This document shows positions 24,268 to 36,437 of a DNA stretch of 64,000 bases, one piece after another. The notes beneath the pieces were generated by a model that worked only from the letters and a program-made list of their open reading frames with translations, did not search any database and was not told the origin of the DNA. This DNA comes from Heliocidaris tuberculata (Eukaryota; Echinodermata; Echinoidea; Camarodonta; Echinometridae). The stretch covers positions 20,096,072 through 20,160,071 of the forward strand of contig CM046836.1 in assembly GCA_025618425.1 (NCBI GenBank). Reading direction: 5' to 3'. Within the stretch, counting starts at the first letter, position 1; the number at the start of each line of letters is the position of its first letter. The translations under genes and the position numbers were made by a program.

Positions 24268-25800
24268 TTTCTATTCAATTTAGTAATGCACTTTCAACTG
24301 GAGGGTCCTTCTCAATCAAACTTCAATCTGTTTTTTTTTTTTTTCTTCTTCTTCTTCTTTGTTTCTCTTCTTTGGTGAATTGATTTACTACTTCAGTGAT
24401 CAGAGATTAACCTAGTATGTATCCAGGAATTATGTTTAATCAGTATTATGCATGTAGGCAATCTGATGCGCTCAGAATCGCCTTTGCCCTTGCAATTTTC
24501 TGAATAAATAGAGTGGTATTTGTGAGTAATCGATCTTGTCAACACTGCTTGTGTTTGAATGGTGACACTCTGACACAATTTAGGGTCACATACAATAAAT
24601 ACTTCAGTCATAGTTATAGTAGGTGCGGGAAAATACACCCACTTTGGGCACTTGCAGCTCAGAGTCCCCTATAGGAATGGCGTAATTTCGAATTCCTGCT
24701 TCGTTCATATAATATATACTAGCTTACATGTTAATAAGATTTCCTTTTTTTTTTTTTTTGTTGCTATCCTTGGGAGACATCATGCTCCCTTCTCTCAGTT
24801 TTTGATCTTTTTTTTCTCTCTCTCTCCTTTCTTAAACTATAACCACTTTAGTTATACAGATGAACTCCGTTTCATACATGCACCTTTTAGGACTCTAATT
24901 TGACGCTGTTTGAAATTTCATGAAATGTTATGTTTTGTACAATTATGTACCATACATGCGGAAGAGGGAATGAACCGCTTGGAGTGAGAACATTTCATGT
25001 CTTTCATAATAACTGTTTTAATTATCTGAACTTGTAAGCTATTACTCTCTATTTTTTTTTTTTAATTGTATTTTCATACCTAAGGGTCAATTCAGCCTCC
25101 ATATGTACAGACGGCTTCAGTCAGTATAATTATGTATATGTTTATATATAGTTTTTCTCGTTCTTTTTTATGAAGACTAATATGGTATAGCCTATGCATG
25201 GTGTTTGTCTTTTCATACCTAAGGGTCAATTCAGCCTCCATATAGGCTTATAATATAATTGTTCTTGTTTTTTTTTATGAAGACTTACGGTATAGCCTAT
25301 GCATGGTGTAGCCAACGATATATCTTTTCCTAACGGGAGAAATGCCATTAACGTGCTCTTTTTTTTTCTTGTGTACGACCGTATTATAGTCGGTGTCCTT
25401 TGTACAAGTACATTTTATCATAACTAGCATAAATTACCCGTGGCACCTTGGGGGGGGGGGGGGGGGGGGGGGGTCTTTTCCTGTGTACAGCCCAAGTACC
25501 CATTCACAGTAAAAGGCAAGTAGTTTATTGATGTAATTGAGGGGGGGGGGAGAACTTGAATATCATTACGGAGTGAAATCAAAATCTAACCGTATACAAT
25601 GGAAAACAAAATGTATTGTAACATGGTGTATTTAGTAAGCAGTCAAGAGGCAATTATGGTAATATAGAAATATTATCATTACATGTATTAAGTCCAAAAT
25701 AAATGTGTAAGTACATGTACCCTACAATGTACAACAGATTGCATTTGTTTGTAGTTCTTCAATTAAAGGTTGCTCAATCATGTATAGTGGAATGTTGAAA
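24268..25800. other. Intergenic DNA with short duplications
   Basis: No gene seen. A motif CATACCTAAGGGTCAATTCA occurs twice (near 25075 and 25213) with similar following sequence (TATGAAGACT...TATAGCCTATGCATGGTGT), a local duplication. A 31 bp G-run lies at 25451-25481. Confidence 0.45.
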
Positions 25801-25802
25801 GA

Positions 25803-25805
<3 letters not shown>

Positions 25806-25840
<35 letters not shown>

Positions 25841-25865
25841 ATACAGCGGGAAACATTGCCTGGGG

Positions 25866-25908
<43 letters not shown>

Positions 25909-26147
25909 GTGGAAAAATGAGAGAGAGAGGGAGAAACAGCCAGTGAAACAGCCAGTGAAACAGCCGGTGGGAAAAATGAGAGAGAGAGACTCATAGACAG
26001 TCAGAAAATGATAGAGAGAAAGAGAGAGAAAGAGATACAGCCACAGTGGGAAAAATGACAGCGAGAGAGAGAGAAAAAAATAGACATGCAGGGGGATAGA
26101 TAGAAATTATAAAGAATACAGGAGAGAGAGAGAGAGAGGGGGGGGGG
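25806..26147. repeat. GA microsatellite clusters
   Basis: Four AG dinucleotide runs separated by short units such as AACAGCCAGTGAAACAG. Long Leu/Ser frames on the minus strand are produced by the repeat and are not genes. Confidence 0.85.
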
Positions 26148-26535
26148 CTGTTGTGATGAAAAGTGATAAGATTTGTGTAGTGCTTCCACTGGCATGTTTA
26201 GGTTTCTGATATATTTTTTTCCTGGTAGGTTAAGTAGTTATGCATTGAAGGAATTGATGAAAATGTTAGAACATGCACTGAAAATGCATATCTTATGGAA
26301 CTCGTGCATCTTTTAAACGTTATATGGGCTATTAGAATACAAAATTCAGTTTCATTCAAATAAATAACAATATCGACATGTGTATGTTAGATTACATGTA
26401 TGTCTTTTTTTATATAGAAATGTAAAGCACAATTTACAAAATATAAACACGTCAACTAAAGGCAAGATATGCTACAGTATACGGATGAAAAGATTATGAT
26501 TTTGAGATGGCATGTTATCATTAATGTAAAAAGAA
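26148..26535. other. AT-rich intergenic DNA, no gene seen
   Basis: Nothing recognisable between the GA clusters and the next MITE. Confidence 0.4.
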
Positions 26536-26537
26536 AC

Positions 26538-26818
26538 TACTGTATAAGCCATAAATTTCGTGGCCATAAATTTTCGCAAGTAGGACTAACCAGACTATTT
26601 CGCGAGTAGTTTCGCGGTCGGAAAATTCTCAAATCTACAAATAGCGGTGATGATGTACTTTTGCAAAGCGAAGTGGTGAATTTCTGACCAGGAGACAACA
26701 AATTCAACCGACTTCTAATGTTGGCAATATTTTGGAGTGTTGTCAAATTTGGGACCCACTCATGATGCGTGAAATTCGCGAAAATAAAACCCCCGCGAAA
26801 TATATGGCGTATACAGTA
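26538..26818. mobile_element. 281 bp MITE with CGCGAAA motifs
   Basis: The ends TACTGTATAAGCCATAAATT and the inverse of ATATATGGCGTATACAGTA match with few changes. The interior repeats AATTTTCGC / TTTCGCGAG / CGCGAAA. TA at the extreme ends could be the target duplication, as for mariner-type elements. Confidence 0.7.
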
Positions 26819-28135
26819 CTCTGTACGTCTGTTATAGATACACTGTATTGGTTGTTTAAGCGATAAACTATTTTTACTCTGTTATATTCATGTCTATATT
26901 CTTAATAAACATTCATATATATACAACAGAGTGTCCTAAAACACATGTCAAACAAAATATAAACGTGTCATCAGAATATATGAGATGGCATGTTATGTGA
27001 AAACAAAGCACTATGAATTTGTATGTTACAGATACACTGCGAAGACGAATCTAGATCGAGAGTCAGATCGACGACATCGACATCGAAGCCGAAATATTTA
27101 CAGCCGTTCCCGATGTCCGATGTGACTAAAATAAGCCAGTTCGTAGATACAATCTGAGCATGAGCAGATAAAGGTCATCTGTACCAAATTCTAAAACCCA
27201 CTGACACGAATACTTGATATGTGCTCATGAATGTCATGTAATCATTATTCAATTATTCACCAATGGTGCATTCCATGATACCCAGGTGGAAGTATGCTTT
27301 CCAAAAGGCGAAACAAAAGCTATTCATGAGGCACATCTATCACTTTGAGAGTGATTATTCTAAAGTGCACAAAGTTGGACATCTCCATTTTTAAAATATC
27401 TGTGGATATTTGGGGTCATTTGTGCCATGTGCTAACTACGAACTGGTCTATTCAGGTGCTAGTTGTACTTGTAGTTCTAGATTCAGGCGGGATGTGCATT
27501 AGCGCCTGCAATTTCTGACTGTTGAACAATTTTCAGATTAAGTCTAACATTACATATACAACCATGCCATGGATTCACTGGACGGAAACACACTGAATGA
27601 AGGCCGAGTGCATGCAGTGTAGATCTACGCGCAACGCGACGGTTCATTCGTGTAATGTATGCCTATGTAATTTCGCTGAGCCGAAAAAGGTCGAAAGGAC
27701 TGGGAACTTCGAAGCTTTACTCGGGGCCTGCCAAAGAAAGTTACGAATTGTAAAAACCTTTTGAATAATGCGACCAAAATACCACAAACAACCCCTTTCA
27801 TGACAATCTGGGAACAATATAACCACGTTTACAAAAAAACCCAGCTCGATTGAGTGCAAAATCGCCGAGAAAAGCGCCGTCAAACAAACGGAAGGACAGA
27901 CAAGATCTGAGCTTAGCCAAATTATAGTAAGGATAAACCATTTTTTTTTCTTCTCTCTCTCTCTTTCTCTCTGTCATGTCAAGAGATTCTTTTACTGTGC
28001 CCCTGTATAACTCGTCGTGTCCGTGTTTGTCAGTTGTTTCTATCTGTCGTCTTGCTGCATATGTTTGCTCCGCTGTCCTTTATTTTCTTATCTCCTTTCT
28101 TCTGCACCAGCCGGTGCCATCTATACATGGAGTTT
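26819..28135. other. Unannotated intergenic DNA
   Basis: About 1.3 kb with normal complexity and no recognised repeat. Short frames at 27644-27883 (minus) and 28034-28300 (plus) have no identifiable domain. No exon could be supported. Confidence 0.4.
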
Positions 28136-28352
28136 GGCCGGTGTCATAGTCGATCTGTTCCGGGTTCCGGCGGAACGAAACGACTAGTCGATTCGTTCCC
28201 CGGAACCAAGCGACTAGTCGATTCGTTCCAGTGGACTCAAACGACTGATATCACTTTTGGCCGATACGTAACGAAAGCCGCCGTTTGGTTCCGACATTAG
28301 TTTTCCATTGGGGCAGTATTGTTTACCTGCATACTTCATTTTCTCCCTTTTT

Positions 28353-28467
28353 TCATTTCTTTTTCTTTTCTTTTTCTTTTCTTTTTCTTTTCTTTTTCTT
28401 TTATTTTTCTTTTCTTTTTCTTTTCTTTTTCTTTTCTTTTTCTTTTCTTTTTCTTTTTCTTTTTTCC
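28353..28467. repeat. CTTTT/CTTTTT microsatellite
   Basis: About ten 11 bp units alternating CTTTT and CTTTTT. Phe/Ser/Leu frames across it are artefacts. Confidence 0.9.
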
Positions 28468-28543
28468 TTTGCGCAGAATGGGGGGGGGGGGGGCTACTGC
28501 CCCAAGCCCTCCACCAGTACGGCAGTGATGTATACAGTGTATA

Positions 28544-28849
28544 CAGTGGCGGATTGGGGGGGGGCAATCCCGGCCCGTGCCCCCCCCCCCCATTTTGAAA
28601 GAAAACAATGCATTGTGCCCCCCCCCCCTTTTAGAACAGGAAACCTTTTTTTTTTTTTTTTTTTTGCTTGTCAGAGTATTATGGAGGGGAACTGTACCCC
28701 ATAACCCCCCCCCCCCCCACTGAGCGACTTTTGGAGGGCTGGCGAGACCAGAAAAATATGGGTCTCCCTCCAAGCAGTTTCCCAAAGTTGACAATCCTCC
28801 ATTTGTTTGCCCCCCCCCCCCCTTATACGAAATCCTGGATCCGCCCCTG
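28544..28849. mobile_element. hAT-like MITE, 306 bp
   Basis: Ends CAGTGGCGGATTGGGG and the inverse of GGATCCGCCCCTG are flanked by a perfect 8 bp duplication AGTGTATA (28536-28543 and 28850-28857). An 8 bp duplication and CAGNGGCG ends are characteristic of hAT transposons. The interior has C- and G-runs and the motif GAGCGACTTTTGGAGGGCTGG shared, inverted, with the element at 52905-53195. Confidence 0.85.
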
Positions 28850-28901
28850 AGTGTATATATGCTTATTCATATCTTAAGTCCATCTGTAATGGCCTGATGG
28901 G

Positions 28902-29133
28902 CAGTGGGTATCCAGGATTTTGTAACGGGGGGGGGGGGGGGAGGAATCTCCGAAAATTTTCTGATAAGCAAAAAAAAAAAAAAGGTTAGCACATTTTGGG
29001 GGTCTACTTTTCCTCCAAAATTCTCTGACAAGCAACAACAACAAAAAAAAAAAAAGGGGGGGTTATCGCATTTTGGGGGTGTAGCAAACATTTTTCATTA
29101 ACCCGATAACCTTTTTTTTTGTGTGTCCCAGTG
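28902..29133. mobile_element. hAT-like MITE, 232 bp
   Basis: The 8 bp duplication CTGATGGG (28894-28901 and 29134-29141) is perfect. The ends CAGTGGGTATCC and the inverse of GTGTCCCAGTG are imperfect inverted repeats. The interior has two copies of TTCTCTGACAAGC-type sequence with A-runs, like 4964-5175 and 53110. Confidence 0.75.
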
Positions 29134-29141
29134 CTGATGGG

Positions 29142-30039
29142 GGAACATGGCATGTATTTTTACACTAGTTATTATTGGACCACATAATTTTGAAAGACAA
29201 AGCTTTACAGATAATAAAAGCTAGAAATGTGCTTATCTTGTTTCACTCTCTATTTCCAGCAAAGATTTTTTTTTTTTTTTTTTTTTGTCACTAAAACCTG
29301 GGGGATGATTGTATACACCCTGCTATCTTTGCCCCTTTCACGTAGGGATCCCATTTGGAAGCATCTAAAAGAGTTGAATAGTTCACAATACAGGTCACAT
29401 GTATGATATCCAGTATGCTATGTGTTTCATGTATTAAAGGGTAAACATATGTATACTCTGTTCTAGCTTATATTGTTGTATTTACTGTTGCACCTTAACT
29501 GTCAAAATGACAAAATTCGCGAAGAGTACATTTTTCTATACAAAATTCGTAAATAGGCAACAGTGTCCGTTCTGTTGGTGTGGCTGATTTGGAGGACTTT
29601 GATTGGTTACAAAAGGCGACCAGAAGAGTACATTTTTCTTTAGGGGTGTTACCATGACATGATGCTTGAGCACAATAGAGATTCGGATCGCATGAGCGGC
29701 TAAATATCTCGTCGATTGGTTCCAAGGAACGAATCTCCTGGCCGGAACCAATCGCCTATGACGCTCGCATCGACTCGACCAAAGCGGATCCAATCGGCGG
29801 GTAGACATTCAGTCGATTGGATCCTGTGGAACCAATCGCCTGCTCGGAACAAATCGCCTATGACACCGGCTCTGCTCCGATGGGTAACAGTATGGCGCCC
29901 TGTTGCTTTGTTAGGCATGTTAGGCAACCATGTAACAAAGAAATATGTGCCATGTTGTGCCCAACTGGGGCCGAGTTGGTCGGGCTCTGTGTGTGGATGG
30001 CTCCGGCACCAGCATACTAAGACCGCCACCAATGGTTTA
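29142..30039. other. Right part of the TIR element and flank, no gene
   Basis: Up to 29870 this is interior and right arm of the element starting at 28136. The frames that cross the arm (for example 29536-30032 minus and 29716-30291 plus) follow the repeat units and have no domain. From 29871 to 30039 nothing is recognised. Confidence 0.45.
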
Positions 30040-32004
30040 TTAGGTGGTCTGTCGGTATCGACAGATCACCTCTTAATTTCGTCAGAATTTTCTTTCTTTA
30101 TTAGGTGGTCTGTCTTCGACAGATCACCTTTTAATTTCGTCAGAATTTTCTTTATTATTTTTTTCCACCACTTTCTTGTGGAGGTGATTACTCAAATTTG
30201 GGGGACTCAATTTTCACCAAATTTCAGTCAGCCATCAGGCCTATCAAGGTCAAGTTCTAGGAAACTTTCCAAGGTCACCAGGTCATCGTGACGTCATCCA
30301 GGCGCCATTTTGTAATATCACATTATCGATCATATCTTTATAACGAGTTATAAAAAATAAACCATATTTTGCACACATAAACTTCAGGTCAAGGGTCAAC
30401 ATAAAATGTCAACAAAATCCGCGCGCACATCATGACGCGCACGTACGTGCGCGTCAAAATTTAGAAATGCTCAAAATCACTTTTTAATCAAATAAGAGTA
30501 CGGTTCAGGTCATTTTAAGCATTTCAAAATTTTCCGTCCGTGCACGTCCGCGCGCGCGTTATGCGCGCGCACAGCGCGTACAGAACGTAAAAACGCCGTT
30601 TTTTCGCATGGTCTGTCTTCCTGATACTATTCTTGACAATTTCCAACTATTTACAGTCATTCTCGACATTCCATAATGCCACACGCGCGCGTCAAACTTT
30701 CAAATTCGTGCGCGCGTCAATGGGCAATATAATGTAAAAAGTGGTAAAAACATGCCTATCTAGAATCCGCCATAGCTCGTCAGAATGAACCGGTACCCCC
30801 AAATTTTATTACATATTCTGAAAGCCTATGAGTTGTAGATTTCGATTCATGCGAAATTTTGGCCGATCGGATTTTGTGACGTCATCATATTTGCCTATAA
30901 ACGCAAAAATTCAATTTTGAAAAAATGACGTCATAATTTTTGTATTAGTTTGACAATATTTCAGTAATAGATTGTCGATTTTCTTCCAAATTTTGATATG
31001 TTATAGCTGAGACAATTCTCTACAAGATCAGTTGTCACGATTTTTCATTTTGACAAAGGGATCATGGCGTATTTTTGCGATTAAAGGAGGTATGTCAATT
31101 TTTCTCATTTTGCGTGTATTCTCTATGGGACATGACTTTTTCTCAAATCTTGATTCTACATTCCCGTCTTCTTTGAGCAGTATCTCTGTTATTTCTGCTC
31201 GATTTTCTTCCAAATTTTAGTATGTTATAGCTGAGACTATAAGCTTTCACAAGTGTGCCCTCTAATTTTTGATCAGATGTCGGGATCATGCCCATTTTTT
31301 AACTACAAAATGTGATTTCAGAATCCCGTATTTCGTTTACGTGTTATCTCTATTGGAAATATTTTGGTCCATTGGTAAAGCACTTGCCTTCCATTCCGGC
31401 GACCCAGGTTCGATTCCCGGTGGGTCCATTTAAAAAAAATTTTTTTTTGGCCTTTCATTTTACCATCTTCTTCGACTATTATAACATATACCATCACAAA
31501 CAATGTAATAAACTGCCTAATTTTGCGTGTTATGTCTATTGGAAAGTAGTGTGCAGTAGTTTCTGTACAATCTGATTCCCTATCGTGTATTAAAGCTAAG
31601 GGGATGATCTCCCACATGTCCTGCAATATCAAATGTTCGTTATCACGATTTCTCAAAATCGGCTGAGTCAATTTTCTTCAAATTTTCGTCAGTAATCAGT
31701 CCTAATAAGGTCAAGTTCCCACATCTTTTTCAAGGTCATCAGGTTATTGTGACGTCATCCAGGCGCCATTTTGTGAAAATCGACTTATTGTCATGTATGG
31801 TCATGTATGTTCATAACGAAATGTCATTTCTCTTTCATATTTCGGATGGTCAATTTCACTGGCATCACATATATATGACCATCTTATCATTGTCGACCCT
31901 CTCATGATCACTATCTTACCTAATCAACATCATATCTTACATAAGAATTTACCAGTTCAAGACAGACCACCTAATTCGTCTTCAGTGACGAATTAAATTT
32001 CTAG
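30040..32004. mobile_element. Helitron-like repeat, copy B
   Basis: Closely similar to copy A from TTAGGTGGTCTGTC to CTAGTTT. It ends with the same hairpin (31973-31994) and CTAG (32001-32004). The 5' 60 bp, including the hairpin AGGTGGTCTGTC, is tandemly doubled (30040-30100). It lacks the roughly 590 bp internal duplication of copy A. It abuts the 5' side of the CR1/L2-type LINE directly. Confidence 0.65.
31365..31428 (+). other. tRNA-Gly-like sequence within repeat copy B
   Basis: Identical to the copy A segment except TTCC for TCCC at the presumed anticodon loop, which makes a Gly (TCC) reading plausible. A box 31365-31375, B box GGTTCGATTCC 31407-31417. The acceptor stem is not paired, so it is a relic. 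Confidence 0.6.
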
Positions 32005-32048
32005 TTTGATATGCTTTTTCCTTTTCAGGTACTGCTTCTGAACTCCTT

Positions 32049-32977
32049 ATGGCTTGCCTGAACGATCATATGGCTTTTAATTCCCTCACAGATGACGATC
32101 TATTCGATTTACACAAACCCTCTCTCTCCAATAACATAACATTGCCAAATTTCCCAGGTACCTATGATGATTCTATTGCTGACTGTATCAATTCCTCGTC
32201 TGAAGAACTTCAATTTGATTTTGATCAGCAGGACCCAGCACAAAGCTCTCTCAGCAAATATATAACAGTTTCACAATTTGATGATATAGTTATGAACTTT
32301 AAACGCGATACATTCTCTCTACTTCATCTGAATATAAGGAGCTTAAACAAACACTTTGATGATCTACAGTTACTTTTGAATAATCCCTCACCCAAACCTC
32401 TATCTGTAATAGGTTTGACAGAGACTTGGCTGTCTCAGGATTCCAATCTACCATTTTCTATTGATAATTATGATTTTATCTTCAAAAACAGGCAAGGAAG
32501 AACAGGTGGAGGTGTCGCTCTATACGTACTTAAGAGTTTTTGTTACTCTGTTCACGATAACATCTCAGTTAGTAATGACATCATTGAATGTCTTTTTATA
32601 GAAATTAAAGTGCCAGGTGCTAAGAATGTAATAGTAGGTGTTGCTCCAGTGGAAACGATTTTATAATACATTTGTCCAACTTGCTTCGAAGTACAACATT
32701 TAATAATAAGGACTGTTTGTTGATGGGGGACTTCAACATAAACATACTAAAATGTGCCACTAATAATATCGCCCATGAGCTCATTGAAACTTTCTTATCT
32801 GCCTCCTTCTTGCCACTTGTTTCTAAACCCACTCGCGTAGCAAATCTATCTGCCACTCTAATAGACAATATTTTCTCCAACGTTATTCCTCATCCTGATT
32901 CATACATCATTCTTTCAGATACAACCGATCACTATCCAATTTTGACGTACTACACCGTATCTCTTTTTTTTTTTTAA
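32049..32977 (+). pseudogene. LINE ORF2, apurinic-type endonuclease domain (frameshifted)
   Basis: This domain nicks the target DNA so that reverse transcription can be primed. Seen in order: LLHLNIRSLNKHFDDLQLLL (substrate-binding Asn strand), VIGLTETWLS (catalytic Glu), and GRTGGGVALYV. Near 32640 a deletion removes the expected Tyr/Arg-Pro-Pro segment and shifts the frame. After it come LLMGDFNINIL (GDFN motif) and DNIFSN...TTDHYPI (the D-H pair). The domain is recognisable in full but cannot be translated in one frame. The N-terminal 100 residues (MACLNDHMAF onward) have no motif I know. Confidence 0.85.
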
Positions 32978-33560
32978 GCTTTTTTGCCTTTATTCAGATT
33001 TTGAATACAAATTATATCACATCAAAGTACAATTATAAAGAACATAATATTAGTACATCATACATTACCTTACATTCTTTTTTACCAATAGTATTTTTTA
33101 ACACAGCTAAATAATTTTATTATTTCATACATTATAGAAAATAATTCATTAATATACATAATATGAAAATTAATCAAATCACTATATATTAATTAGGTAA
33201 TCTGAATAAAGATTTTCTTATAAAACAGAAAAGAAAAGGTGAAGGTACTATTTTAGACCCCCTAAATAAATCAGTTTCAAAATAATGTTAAGACAGAAAA
33301 TGAAAAGGCGCATTTATTAAGAATTTCAATTTTTTGTTATTTCTAAATTTGTCATAATTGTTATCACGAGATTCTTTTTTTTTAAAATCTCTATTCAGAT
33401 TATCAATACAAAGAAAATACAGAGAAAATTGCACAGAATTAAAAATGCCACATTATTTTTCATACATCGTAAACCAATAAATATTTTTCATTGAACATAT
33501 TCAATCTAAAACAGATAACAGAATTAGGTAAAAATGTACTTTATATTCCCTTTCATTCAC
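32960..33560 (-). mobile_element. Antisense retro-insertion in the LINE
   Basis: About 600 bp of AT-rich DNA begins with a T-run after CCGTATCTC and continues TTTGCCTTTATTCAGATTTT. On the minus strand this reads as AATAAA followed by a poly(A) tail. A similar T-run plus CTATTCAGATTATCAATAC appears near 33370. It therefore looks like one or two 3' ends of retroposed transcripts inserted backwards. The right boundary is approximate. Confidence 0.55.
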
Positions 33561-33569
33561 ATATTCTTT

Positions 33570-35777
33570 TTTTTAAGCCATTGTATTTTTACTTAACTAA
33601 GTCACTTAACAATCATGGTCCCCGCCCTCTACGACGTAAAGTTAACAATGCGAATTTAACCCGTTTAAGTGCTAGTCTTGAAAATGTGGACCGGTCATGT
33701 GTTTTTGATATAGATGATGTGGACTCTTCGTACGATATGTTTTGTAATATTCTAAACAACCAGCTAGATATATTCATTCCCAAACAAAGAGACAATAATA
33801 GAAATTACAAAATGTCCCCGAGACTTCCATGGATATCAAAGTCTCTACTCCGGTCTATAAATCGGAAAAATAATCTTTATTATAAGTACAAATCAAAAGG
33901 TACAGACAAAACTAAACACAAATATACATCCTACAAAAATACATTGACTAAAATCATACGTTTAGAAAAGAAAAAATATTTTATAAACCAACTTGAACTA
34001 CATAAACATGATATGAACAACACTTGGAAAGTCCTCAAACAAGCAATGAACGTGGCAAACAATAAAGCTGTTATAACGGAAATCAAACTTAATGATGAAA
34101 TCGTAAAGGAGCCTGTTAACATTGCTAATACATTTAATACCCACTTTTCCTCTATAGGGGATAACCTTGCCAAAGATATACCTTTTTCCAATAAACGTTT
34201 TACAGATTTTCTTGGTCCAGCTAACCAGAATTCTATATTTTTTACTCCGATATATACCCATGAAGTTATAGACATCGTTTCAAATCTAGACAACAAGAAA
34301 AGTTCTGGCTACGATGATATCAATAATGTTATCCTTAAAGCCATTATTCCATTCATAGTAGATCCCCTGGTACATATATTTAGTTTGTCTTTACTACATG
34401 GGCAAATTCCCAACTCTATGAAAATCGCCAAAGTCATTCCTTTATTTAAAAAGGGGGACAAACTAAATGTAAACAACTATCGACCGATCTCATTGTTATC
34501 TTCTTTCTCTAAGATCTTAGAGAAAATCAGAACAGTTGCCTTCCTAAAAGATCACAATGTTTTCTCTAACTTTCAATTTGGTTTTAGGGAAAAGCATAGT
34601 ACCATTCATGCTTTATTATCTTTTGTGGAGAAAGTAGCTCATGCTATTGATATTTCCTCTCATATGGTTGGTATCTTCCTGGACTTCTCCAAAGCCTTTG
34701 ACACAATAAACCACGATATATTACTTAATAAACTTTCCAATTACGGTGTACGTGGAAAGGCTTTGGAGTGGTTCAGGAACTATCTTTCTAACAGAAAGCA
34801 ATATGTCTCTTTAAACGATTGTTCATCAGATTTATGTAATATTAGCTGTGGTGTTCCACAGGGAAGCCTCCTTGGTCCACTTTTATTTATTTTATATATA
34901 AATGATTTCTGCAGATCATCCCATATTTTATCGTTTATACTTTTTGCTGACGACACGAATCTGTTCTTTTCCCACAACAATCCATACACTCTTGCGCAAA
35001 CGGTTAATTCTGAACTATCTAAGATTCTACAATGGATCAGAGCAAACAAACTTTCACTTAATCTCCAAAAAACTAAATATATGTTGTTCAGTAACACTAT
35101 AGACTCACTGCCAATAAATATTGAATTCGATGAGATCCCGTTGGAGAGTGTTTCTCACACTAAATTTTGGGGCGTAACAGTCGACAATAAACTCTCCTGG
35201 AAGTATCATAATTATTGACAACATCTGTAAAACTATTTCTCGAAATATTGGTGTCATGAATAGATTAAAAACACATCTCCATTCATCTTCCTTACTTATG
35301 CTTTATTCCTCTCTGGTCTTACCATATCTACATTATGGACTCCTGGTGTGGGGCAATACGCACCAAACTTTGTTAAACAGAATATTATTATTACAAAAGA
35401 AAGCTCTTCGTATCATTTGCCTTTCTCATTTTCGCTCCCATACGGATCCTCTTTTCTTTGAAAATAAAATATTGAAAGTTAAAGATCTTTATCTTCTCCA
35501 GTTAGGTCAGTTTATGTATTCTTATAATAACGACATGCTTCCTTCCGTTTTTGATGATATGTTCACCCAAAATAAATCCTCTTATAAGTACCCAACCCGG
35601 CGCTGTAATGACTTTCATCTACCTCTGTTGAGAACCCTTCTAGCTCAAAACACGTTTATTTATACAGCCCCCAAATTTTGGAACTCTCTTCATAATGACA
35701 TTCAACTTGCCCCCTCACTTTATTCATTTAAAAGGAAATTGAAATTGTTTCTTATACTTTCTTACAATACAAATTAA
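33570..35777 (+). pseudogene. LINE ORF2, reverse transcriptase and C-terminal domain
   Basis: The reverse transcriptase copies LINE RNA at the nicked target. Visible motifs: VIPLFKKGDKLNVNNYRPIS, FGFREKHST, FLDFSKAFDTINHDILL, SCGVPQGSLLGPLLFILYIN and the catalytic FADDTNLF near 34942. They lie in one open frame to 35215. A frameshift near 35205 separates the C-terminal part, which has SSLVLPYLHYGLLVWGNT, LQKKALRIICLSHFRSHT and FIYTAPKFWNSL. Only this shift and the upstream insertion disable it, so the copy is fairly young. The frame's first 30 residues (to about 33590) belong to the insertion. Confidence 0.9.
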
Positions 35778-36437
35778 TATCAGTGCATAGTCTAATCATG
35801 TCTCGCCTTTTTTTAAAATGCATTTATCCTTCCCGTCATGTCTTTACGCTCTATATGCAACTTACTATAATTATGGTCACTACCCCTGTAGTATGCACAT
35901 CGTGTGCTCTCTCCCTCTCTCTCTCTTCCTCTCCCTCTCTCCTCTCTTTTTCTTTACTCTTCACATATGCAGCAACATTTACTATCCTTGTATTTTTCTC
36001 TTCCCTTGCTTTAATTTATGTTGTCTTATATTCTTTTTATTATGTTCACCATACTATATACGTGTCGTAACAAGCTCTCAAATTATGGATTTATAATTGT
36101 ATTATTATTCTGCCACTTTTTGGTAATCTATGTATATCTATATATATATATTTTTTTTTTGGTCTATATATTTACATGTTTAAAAAAATACGTTTGTCAT
36201 TATTTCGAGGGATCCACATACTACAAGCTTTGCTTTTCAGTGGATCCCTCCATTTCCACAGGTTTAACTTAAAAAAAAAAAAAATACTATTATACTGGAT
36301 GTCTATGTATACTTTCTATTTCATCACTTTAGACCATGTAAAATGTATTTTGTTACTGAATATTGAATTGTATATTTGATTTCTTGTTAAAATCACTGTT
36401 CTGTTGGAAATGAAAATAAAACTGAATCTGAAACTGA

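Larger units (their letters stand above)
28136..29870. mobile_element. TIR element whose ends are short tandem repeats
   Basis: The left end GCCGGTGTCATAGTCGATCT and the right end, inverse of CGCCTATGACACCGGC, match. Inside each end are degenerate units around CGACTAGTCGATTCGTTCC (left, 28180-28300) and their inverted relatives (right, 29700-29860). The interior holds a CTTTTT repeat (28353-28467) and two later hAT-like MITEs, and no transposase. The boundaries are approximate and I found no target duplication. Confidence 0.6.
32005..36437 (+). mobile_element. Broken CR1/L2-type LINE retrotransposon
   Basis: A nearly full ORF2 in pieces: endonuclease (32049-32977), reverse transcriptase (33570-35215) and C-terminal domain (35220-35777). 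A 3' UTR follows to AATAAAACTGAATCTGAAAC near 36430. The jockey/CR1/L2 group assignment rests on the RT motif style and the C-terminal YGLLVWGNT...RIICLSHFRSHT pattern. A foreign T-rich insertion splits the endonuclease from the RT. The 5' end touches the Helitron-like repeat, so the original 5' UTR is missing or displaced. Confidence 0.85.

Noticed and set aside
25451..25481. G-run of 31 bp, and other long G/C runs (5810, 28485, 53070)
   Set aside because: Interesting as potential G-quadruplexes, but run lengths are error-prone in assemblies and most lie in MITE cores, so I draw no conclusion.
28214..28794. Lys/Arg/Glu-rich and Phe-rich frames
   Set aside because: Translation of the CTTTTT repeat and homopolymer runs inside transposons.
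29700..30291. Overlapping frames of 110 and 191 codons on opposite strands
   Set aside because: They follow the GTCGATTGG-type tandem units of a transposon arm and then enter the Helitron-like repeat.
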